From Bacilli bacterium (GTDB lineage: Bacteria; Bacillota_I; Bacilli_A; RF39; UBA660), in contig JAAWSW010000022.1 of NCBI GenBank assembly GCA_022801735.1, forward strand, positions 1 to 19,114: DNA of 19,114 bases. The letters run 5' to 3'. Positions 13,620 through 19,114 of the stretch are shown here, in pieces. Positions within the stretch are counted from its first letter, which is position 1. Every line of letters starts with the position of its first letter. The translations under genes and the position numbers were made by a program. The notes under the pieces were generated by a model, which worked only from the letters and a program-made list of their open reading frames with translations, did not search any database and was not told the origin of the DNA.

Positions 13620-15091
13620 TATCTATAACCACCTGGATAAAGAACTGATGGATTTATATGATTCCATTCACGGCCTTTCCAAACCTCATAATGAACATGT
13701 GGTCCAGTTGAATCACCAGTTGAACCAACATAACCTATTACTTGTCCACGTTCAACCTTTTGACCTTTTTTAACCGCTAATCTTGACATATGACCATAAA
13801 GAGTCATATACCCATTATTATGATTAATAACAACATGATTACCATAACTATAATGATAATTTGCTTTCATAACAACCCCATTATTAGTCGCATATACCTT
13901 AGATCCATATCCAGTTCCACTTATGTCAAGACCAGTATGAAGTTCACGACCTCTTCCGACAGGACTATTACGATAAACATAACCACTACTAAGTGTCCAT
14001 CCACTATCAGTTGGCCATCCCCAGTTAGTAAGACTTCCAACGCCTGAAACATATTTACTACCTTTTATAACCACTTTATTAATAGGCGATTTTAAAACTT
14101 GTTTTCCTAATGGATCGACATACACAATAGTTCCATTAATTGCCTTAACTCTTTGAGATACACGTTCTAATCCCTTTTGACCTTCCTGAGTAACCTTTTC
14201 ATCACCAACTAATAACGTACTATCGTATTTTTCTTCAGTTTTAAAACGACTTTCTACATCTTTAACAACATAACTTTCTTCAACAACACTAATTTTGGGA
14301 CTAGTCTCCACAATCTTAAGTTGTTGACCAGGATATAATAAATTAGAAGTACTAGTTAAAGAATCATTAGATAATAAAAGTTCTTCTGGGCTGACTTTAT
14401 TTGCAAAAGCTACACTATCAACAGTGTCGCCAGCCTTTACAGAATACATACTATCTTTAGTATTCTCTCCATATAATAAATATTTACTAAGTTCTGTATC
14501 ATCAGTAAAAATCTTATCATCAACTGAAATATTAACTTCCTTAACTGTAATATCCTCCTCAATATAAACATTCTCTATTGTTTCACCTGTAGTATCAAAT
14601 TTCATTTGGTTATCTTCAAGATAAAGATTATAATTCTCCTTACCTACGTAAGTATTAATTAATGTAGTAACGGCTTTTTTAAAAACATTTTTATTTAATA
14701 CATTAATCTTAATATTTTTTATTTTATCTTTATCATCTTTGTGTTTAATAACAAACTGATAGCCCTTAATTGTAAAAGTATCTTTTTTCTTAATTTTCTT
14801 ATAAATATTTTGAACAGAAGTAACATCACCAGAATAAGTATAGTTTTTCTTTATCTGTAAACTCTCTGGAGCATACACCTTAGATACATGGTACTTCTTT
14901 TTATAATATTCACCATTTCTATCAATATAATTTTCAAGTTCTGTTTTACTAGAAATAGTTCCTAATAACTTTCCTTCTAAATATACTTGATAATATGTAC
15001 TAGGTGTAACATTTTTTTTATTAGAAAACCCAAGTACACATATAGTCGCTAAAACGGCGGCTACCAAAACCCAAACAGAAACTTTTTTCAC
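13619..15091 (-). CDS. Secreted M23 peptidase with LysM and G5 domains
   Basis: 490 residues. A signal or anchor segment (about 5-22), a poorly conserved region to about 212, a LysM peptidoglycan-binding domain (about 215-262: YSVKAGDTVDSVAF ... LLYPGQQLKIV), a G5-like domain (about 268-345: EESYVVKDVESRFKTEEKYD ... GTIVYVDPLGK) and a C-terminal M23 zinc peptidase (about 366-485). Zinc-site residues H385 and D389 (HTGLDI), H434 (GHMS region) and H467 (HVHYE) are all present, so it should be active, unlike some M23 regulators. It probably cuts peptidoglycan cross-bridges outside the membrane. It starts at GTG 15091 with AGGTGAT, 9 nt after dnaB. Confidence 0.92.
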   Translation of the reverse strand: MKKVSVWVLVAAVLATICVLGFSNKKNVTPSTYYQVYLEGKLLGTISSKTELENYIDRNGEYYKKKYHVSKVYAPESLQIKKNYTYSGDVTSVQNIYKKIKKKDTFTIKGYQFVIKHKDDKDKIKNIKINVLNKNVFKKAVTTLINTYVGKENYNLYLEDNQMKFDTTGETIENVYIEEDITVKEVNISVDDKIFTDDTELSKYLLYGENTKDSMYSVKAGDTVDSVAFANKVSPEELLLSNDSLTSTSNLLYPGQQLKIVETSPKISVVEESYVVKDVESRFKTEEKYDSTLLVGDEKVTQEGQKGLERVSQRVKAINGTIVYVDPLGKQVLKSPINKVVIKGSKYVSGVGSLTNWGWPTDSGWTLSSGYVYRNSPVGRGRELHTGLDISGTGYGSKVYATNNGVVMKANYHYSYGNHVVINHNNGYMTLYGHMSRLAVKKGQKVERGQVIGYVGSTGDSTGPHVHYEVWKGREWNHINPSVLYPGGYR

Positions 15092-15100
15092 TTATATCAC

Positions 15101-16441
15101 CTACTCATTATTTTGTTCCATATTAAAGAATGAACTAGTATTACGTTTAAAAATCAAATCCACAGTAGCAGTTGGACCACTACGATGTTTTGCAATTATA
15201 AATTCACTTTTACTAGTGCTTTCATCAATGGCTGATTCTTTATTATAATAATCATCACGATAAAGAAAAGAAACAATGTCTGCATCTTGTTCGATAGATC
15301 CAGACTCCCTTAAGTCAGAAAGTAATGGTCTCTTATCCTCACGTCCCTCAACACTACGCGAAAGTTGAGCAAGCGCGATTACTGGAATACCAAGTTCCAT
15401 TGCCATCGTCTTTAATGAACGAGAAATTTCAGAAACCTCTTGTTGTCTTTGTCCTGAATATTTAGGTCCCCCACTAATAAGTTGTAAATAGTCGATTACA
15501 ACTGCGTCTAAACCATCACTAGAATTAGCAAGCCTACGACATTTAGCACGAATTTCACTAACTGTCATTCCTGGAGTATCATCAATAAATATTTTGGTAT
15601 CCGCAAGCCTACTTATACTTTCATTAACCCTTTTCCAATCTTGATGTTCAAGTCTTCCAGTTAAAATTTTTCCCATATCTATTTGTCCAACAGATGCAAG
15701 CATTCTATTAATTAATTGCTCTGCTCCCATTTCCATATTGAACAAAGCAACTGTCTTTTTAGCATTTACTGCCATATTAATCACAAGATTTAAAGCAAAA
15801 GCCGTTTTTCCCATTGCTGGACGAGCCGCTATAATAATAAACTCATTAGCATGAAGCCCCTTAGTAATACGATCCAAATCATAAAAACCAGTTGGAATAC
15901 CTGTAATCTCACCCTTTTGCTTAGATAGTTCTTCTAAATCTGCTTGGGCCTTAAATAAAACATCCTGAATAGTTCTAAATTCAGTCCCCATTCTATTTTT
16001 AATTACATTTTGCATCCCCTTTTCTGCATCATCTAATATATCACCAATGTTATCAGTAGAAGAAAAGCCATCACTCGCAATCTTAGTTGCTGCCTCAATC
16101 AAACTTCTTCTTAAATATTTTTCCTCAACAATTTTTAAATAATAATCTACATTAGCAGCAGTAGGAACACAATTTATAATTTCTGTTAAATATTCAACAC
16201 CACCTACAGAACCTAAAATTTTCTTTTTATCAAGTTCAGCAGTTACTGTCGTAATATCGATTGGATTACCTTTTTCAGCCAAATATTTAACAGTATCAAA
16301 TATCTTTCCATGTGACTCCACATAAAATTTTTCCTTAGTTAACTCTTCTAAAGCCTTTTCTAATGCATATTTACTTAAAAACATCGAACCTAAAACGGCC
16401 TGTTCAGCATCAATATTATGTGGCATAACTCTCTCGTTCAT
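15101..16441 (-). CDS. dnaB: Replicative DNA helicase DnaB
   Basis: 446 residues, full length and without intein. The N-terminal collar domain begins MPHNIDAEQAVLGSMF; the RecA-like domain has Walker A ARPAMGKT (206-213), the Walker B strand DAVVIDYLQLI, QQEVSEISRSLKTMA and the arginine-finger region LSDLRESGSIEQDADIV. It unwinds the fork as a hexamer (called DnaC in Bacillus). The start ATG 16441 has AAGGGTGAT and lies 10 nt after rplI. The gene order phosphodiesterase-rplI-dnaB is the conserved Bacillus arrangement. Confidence 0.98.
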   Translation of the reverse strand: MNERVMPHNIDAEQAVLGSMFLSKYALEKALEELTKEKFYVESHGKIFDTVKYLAEKGNPIDITTVTAELDKKKILGSVGGVEYLTEIINCVPTAANVDYYLKIVEEKYLRRSLIEAATKIASDGFSSTDNIGDILDDAEKGMQNVIKNRMGTEFRTIQDVLFKAQADLEELSKQKGEITGIPTGFYDLDRITKGLHANEFIIIAARPAMGKTAFALNLVINMAVNAKKTVALFNMEMGAEQLINRMLASVGQIDMGKILTGRLEHQDWKRVNESISRLADTKIFIDDTPGMTVSEIRAKCRRLANSSDGLDAVVIDYLQLISGGPKYSGQRQQEVSEISRSLKTMAMELGIPVIALAQLSRSVEGREDKRPLLSDLRESGSIEQDADIVSFLYRDDYYNKESAIDESTSKSEFIIAKHRSGPTATVDLIFKRNTSSFFNMEQNNE

Positions 16442-16451
16442 TCTATCACCC

Positions 16452-16889
16452 TTACTTTAATAAATGAACCTTTAGTTTAGCAGTAACCTCTTTATGTAAT
16501 TCAACATCAACCTCTGTTACACCCAAAGTATTAATAGGTACATCTATCTTTATTTTTCGTTTATCAATATCTATCCCCTTATTCTTAAGTTCACTAACTA
16601 TTTGTTTTGTACTAATACTTCCAAACACCTGATCTGCAGTTCCTACTTTAACCTTAAAATCTAAAGTCAACTTTTCTATTTGTTTCTTTAAATCATTACA
16701 CTCTTTTAATAATTCTTTTTCTTTATTTAAAGCATCTTTATTTTGTTTATCTAAAACTGCTTTACTTCCCTTAGTCTCCAAAACAGCCAAATTATTTGTA
16801 ATTAAATAATTACCATATCCATCTTTAACATTTATAGTTTGACCTTTTTTTCCTTGTTTTTTAACATCGTCTAAAAGTATTACACGCAT
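16452..16889 (-). CDS. rplI: 50S ribosomal protein L9
   Basis: 145 residues. The N-terminal rRNA-binding domain (MRVILLDDVKKQGKKGQTINVKDGYGNYLI), the long Lys-rich connecting helix (about 45-75) and the C-terminal domain (FGSISTKQI ... LKVHLLK) are all present. The ribosome site GGAGGG is encoded in the last codons of the phosphodiesterase gene and the start is 1 nt after its stop, so the genes are coupled. Confidence 0.98.
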   Translation of the reverse strand: MRVILLDDVKKQGKKGQTINVKDGYGNYLITNNLAVLETKGSKAVLDKQNKDALNKEKELLKECNDLKKQIEKLTLDFKVKVGTADQVFGSISTKQIVSELKNKGIDIDKRKIKIDVPINTLGVTEVDVELHKEVTAKLKVHLLK

Positions 16890-16890
16890 A

Positions 16891-17865
16891 TTATCCCTCC
16901 ATGACTACACTTTTAAGTCTATCAATAATTTCCACACCTGTTGTATCAGTAAATTGAGCAGCAGCATCGGTTAAATGACCACCACCACCTAATTCTTTCA
17001 TAATTTCTTCTACATTAACTTTTCCAGTTGAACGGGCACTTACATGATAATCATTATCGGAAACCTTTCCAACAACAAATGACACAATAACTCCATCAAA
17101 CGTTAAAAGTTCATTGGCTAAAATAGCAAGTTTAGAAACTTCAGTTATCTTATCGCCCATATCACAAACTACATAACCATCACAAATATAATAACTTTTC
17201 TTAATATATTCATACCTTTCAATAGCATCATCCATAGTTTCCTTCAAAATATCTTTCTTTAAAACTAAATCAGTTCCCATTTTTAATAAAAAACTCGCTG
17301 CTCTAAAAGTATCTTCAGTCGTATTCACACTGAATGCATGAGTATCAATTTCCATCCCTGCCGACATTATAGTAGCTATAATCGCATCTATTTCTTTATT
17401 TAAATATTTTAAATACCCAGTAATTATCTCAACAGTACTAGATTTTCCTGGATTAATATATTCAAATAATGGATTTTCAATTTTACCAGAACTAATTTCA
17501 TGATGATCAATAACACAAATATCCTTAACATTTTCTAAAATATCAGAACTTTCAACTAAAAAAGTCTTTTGCGTATCTAAAATGATAAGTAAAGAATTAT
17601 CATTTATTAAATCTAAAACTTCTGAAACTGTTTTAAAATTCACTTTAATATTGTTATCACTTAAAATATGTAACCCTTTTTTCAAAGAAATATTAACTTC
17701 ATAATCAGGAATAACAACATAACATTCCTTTTTAAAACTTTCCACTATCTTAGATAATCCAATTGCACTACCCATACCATCCAAATCAGGATTTTTATGA
17801 GTCATAATAACAATATTAGAATGTGATTTAATATTTTCTGTTAACTTTTTAAACAAGAATTCCAT
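16891..17865 (-). CDS. DHH/DHHA1 phosphodiesterase, GdpP-like without the sensor half
   Basis: 324 residues. DHH domain: HKNPDLDG (H23, D27, D29), LDTQ (D97), DHH (120-122) and MEIDTH (D174); DHHA1 domain: SARSTGKVNVEEIMKELGGGGH (276-297). The wording of these motifs (NPDLD, STVE, SARS...VNV.EIM.ELGGGGHLT.AA) is closer to the C-terminal half of GdpP/YybT than to NrnA. Catalytic residues are intact, so c-di-AMP or pApA hydrolysis is likely. GdpP is about 650 residues with two membrane helices, PAS and degenerate GGDEF domains; all of these are missing here. ATG 17865 is chosen for its AGAGGTGAC ribosome site; an in-frame extension to 17886 overlaps the -10 box. First gene of the operon with rplI and dnaB. 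Confidence 0.9.
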   Translation of the reverse strand: MEFLFKKLTENIKSHSNIVIMTHKNPDLDGMGSAIGLSKIVESFKKECYVVIPDYEVNISLKKGLHILSDNNIKVNFKTVSEVLDLINDNSLLIILDTQKTFLVESSDILENVKDICVIDHHEISSGKIENPLFEYINPGKSSTVEIITGYLKYLNKEIDAIIATIMSAGMEIDTHAFSVNTTEDTFRAASFLLKMGTDLVLKKDILKETMDDAIERYEYIKKSYYICDGYVVCDMGDKITEVSKLAILANELLTFDGVIVSFVVGKVSDNDYHVSARSTGKVNVEEIMKELGGGGHLTDAAAQFTDTTGVEIIDRLKSVVMEG

Positions 17866-17884
17866 ATTGTCACCTCTACATAAC

Positions 17885-17916
17885 ATTATACTATAAAATT
17901 AAACTAAAGTCTTTAG
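17885..17916 (-). promoter_or_regulatory. -10 box and upstream dyad of the replication/wall operon
   Basis: A perfect TATAAT at 17885-17890, about 20 nt ahead of the start codon. No good -35 at normal spacing, but a perfect dyad CTAAAG-T-CTTTAG (17904-17916) covers that region and may bind an activator or repressor. Confidence 0.45.
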
Positions 17917-17922
17917 CAAAAG

Positions 17923-17948
17923 AAAAAAATACCTAAAAAGATATTTTT
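17923..17948 (-). terminator. A/U-rich terminator after the right-end surface gene
   Basis: Minus strand AAAAATATC (17948-17940) / GGTATTTTT (17933-17925), 9 bp with one G-U pair, then a U-run to 17923. It is about 100 nt past the stop codon and separates the surface gene from the next operon. Confidence 0.6.
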
Positions 17949-17990
17949 ATTTCTTTAATATTACCGCTTTTGTATAAAATTTGCCAACGC

Positions 17991-18040
17991 TTATGCATTC
18001 TTCCCTCACTCGGGAGTTTGCATAAAAGGTTCTTCCTTTT
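17991..18040. repeat. Pair of hairpins downstream of the surface gene
   Basis: TTATGCA (17991-17997) pairs with TGCATAA (18019-18025), with an inner TCCC / GGGA stem (18002-18005 / 18012-18015). Right next to it AAAAGG (18024-18029) pairs with CCTTTT (18035-18040). No U-run on either strand. This stretch is visibly richer in G+C (about 40 %) than other gaps. Its role is unknown. Confidence 0.5.
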
Positions 18041-18046
18041 GTTTAC

Positions 18047-19114
18047 TTATGAAACTACCCTATATGGATTTGTACTTGTTCCTTCTCCATCTAAGTGGAT
18101 ATCAGATGTTAGATAGAGAACTGGCAAGACACCATAGTCATCGAGTTTTGCAAAGCGGTCACTCACACAACCATTAAAGAGCGCAGAAAATACATGATTA
18201 GAATCACCTGCAGTAGGTGAAATTGTCCAAATATAACTCTTTGATGGTACTAGCGTTACTATATAGTTTGTTGTTTTACATGTATTATAATTTGTATTAT
18301 TTAAACTATAACTGCCACACTGACTTGTATTTGTGTTTGCTCTTAAAAATTCACTTACTGTCATTAATCCTATATTTCCGTTCCATGCAGTTCCATTTTC
18401 TGATTGGATTTGTCCTCCTAAATCATTATTCTTAACAGTTACTGAACCTACACCCCATGTATGGGTTTTGATTAAATTTTGTGTCTCACTGCTCAATGTA
18501 TTATAGTAGTCATTATTTAAATATGTATTTAAATCAGCAGGACGTGTCCAATTATTTGAACCATATGTTCCTCCTGTTTTATCAAATGGAATATTCCCTA
18601 TACTTGTTGCTTTCATTATTTTTAATGTTCCATCATTCTCTACTGATAGTATTCTCCATGTTTCACCATTAAATGTTATATAGTTATCTGGATTTGTTCC
18701 TTTATAAATATATCTTCCTATTTCATATTCATCTGCATATAATCCATCACCTTCAGTTGCAAGTTCTACATCAACACCTTTAACATTTATTGTATTTCCA
18801 CCTGTTGGTGCATCTGAACTAATTCCATCTTTTTGCGAGTAATCAAGTGTTACTGTAAATGTCCCTTCTGTACTTTCTGGTTGACTTGTTACATTATTAT
18901 CATACTCTACTTTTACTGTTAATATTGCAGATGAACCTGCATTTAATTCACTTCCCTCTTCTAATCCACTTGAAGTAAATTTAATTGCTGGATTATTACT
19001 ATCTGTTAAAGTAATTTTTTCTAAAACTGCATTTAAGTTTCCTCTATTTTCTATTGTTATATCATACTCAATAGAATCACCTGGACTAACTAAATTAGTT
19101 TTAAAAGTTGCAGT
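18047..19114 (-). CDS. Large surface protein, C-terminal part (5' end beyond right edge)
   Basis: The frame is open from the right edge to TAA at 18047: 355 residues are visible and the N-terminus is missing. The first visible part, TATFKTNLVSPGDSIEYDITIENRGN, is a beta-sandwich-like module shared with the left-edge protein; the following VEYDNN and GTFTVTLDYSQ belong to the same repeat-rich region. From about 'YEIGRYIYKG' on there is a C-terminal domain with FNGETWRILSVENDGTLKI, RPADLNTYLNNDYYNTLSSETQNLI, YIWTISPTAG, FAKLDDYGVLPVLYLTSDI and the end GTSTNPYRVVS. This layout resembles DUF6273-type domains (W-R-I-L ... LN..FY..L...E ... SP ... G-V-x-P-V-L-Y-L). Secreted by inference; no sorting motif or C-terminal anchor is seen. 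The function is unknown. Confidence 0.8.
   Translation of the reverse strand, partial: TATFKTNLVSPGDSIEYDITIENRGNLNAVLEKITLTDSNNPAIKFTSSGLEEGSELNAGSSAILTVKVEYDNNVTSQPESTEGTFTVTLDYSQKDGISSDAPTGGNTINVKGVDVELATEGDGLYADEYEIGRYIYKGTNPDNYITFNGETWRILSVENDGTLKIMKATSIGNIPFDKTGGTYGSNNWTRPADLNTYLNNDYYNTLSSETQNLIKTHTWGVGSVTVKNNDLGGQIQSENGTAWNGNIGLMTVSEFLRANTNTSQCGSYSLNNTNYNTCKTTNYIVTLVPSKSYIWTISPTAGDSNHVFSALFNGCVSDRFAKLDDYGVLPVLYLTSDIHLDGEGTSTNPYRVVS

Noticed and set aside
17933..18046. 37-codon in-frame extension after the stop of the right-end surface protein, read as C-terminal continuation by recoding
   Set aside because: The protein already ends with the usual GT-x3-NPY-x-V type terminus of such proteins, and the extension is basic and lies over hairpins; a stretch this long can be open by chance.
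1..19114. CRISPR arrays, tRNA or rRNA genes, insertion sequences
   Set aside because: No regular direct repeats, cloverleaf-like segments or transposase-like frames were seen on either strand.

Overview
The window comes from an AT-rich, low-GC Gram-positive genome of the Firmicutes/Bacilli type. The evidence is the protein families and gene neighbourhoods (soj-spo0J with mscS, DUF951 and ychF; a gdpP-like gene with rplI and dnaB; walJ-rlmH; spoIIR with mntP), strong AAGGAGG-type ribosome sites, and A/T-rich intrinsic terminators. UGA is used as a stop (parB, walJ), so this is not the Mycoplasma code. The mix of SpoIIR, small surface proteins with a repeated 'NL...GD..EY..T.E' module and very compact spacing suggests an uncultured gut lineage near RF39/Erysipelotrichales; that placement is inference. 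Several clusters are origin-proximal in Bacillus, so the window probably lies near oriC, although no oriC or parS site was recognised.

Layout. Nearly everything is on the minus strand. From the right edge leftwards: the 3' part of a large surface protein (18047-19114) with a terminator and a hairpin-rich gap; a tight operon for a DHH/DHHA1 phosphodiesterase, L9, DnaB helicase, a LysM-G5-M23 peptidase, WalJ and RlmH (17865-12415); spoIIR and mntP; a DUF1016/YhcG nuclease-like gene; murA; an SGNH hydrolase; and rpmE. A single plus-strand gene, a nitroreductase (7204-7710), converges on rpmE across a bidirectional terminator and diverges from the parA-parB-mscS-DUF951-abgT operon (7042-2906). 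Then come ychF, a P-loop kinase, a CmpB-like membrane protein and, at the left edge, the 5' part of a second surface protein (279-1).

How the genes fit together. The core is chromosome replication and segregation (DnaB, ParA, ParB), ribosome building blocks and modification (L9, L31, RlmH, YchF), cell-wall synthesis and remodelling (MurA, M23 peptidase, SGNH hydrolase, WalJ), osmotic and metal homeostasis (MscS, MntP, a likely cyclic-dinucleotide phosphodiesterase) and a sporulation signal (SpoIIR).

The most striking element is the promoter of the left-edge surface protein. A perfect TTGACA and a perfect TATAAT are separated by a 20-nt spacer that contains a run of 15 G (C15 on the plus strand, 415-429). 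This is the architecture of a phase-variable promoter in which slippage changes the -35/-10 spacing. A second, conventional promoter (TTGTCA-N17-TATAAT) lies downstream, next to an inverted repeat. Other items worth a second look are a near-perfect GC-rich palindrome inside the DUF1016 gene, the missing sensor half of GdpP, a promoter that appears to start inside a terminator stem ahead of the SGNH gene, and hairpins in the leaders of rpmE and spoIIR.
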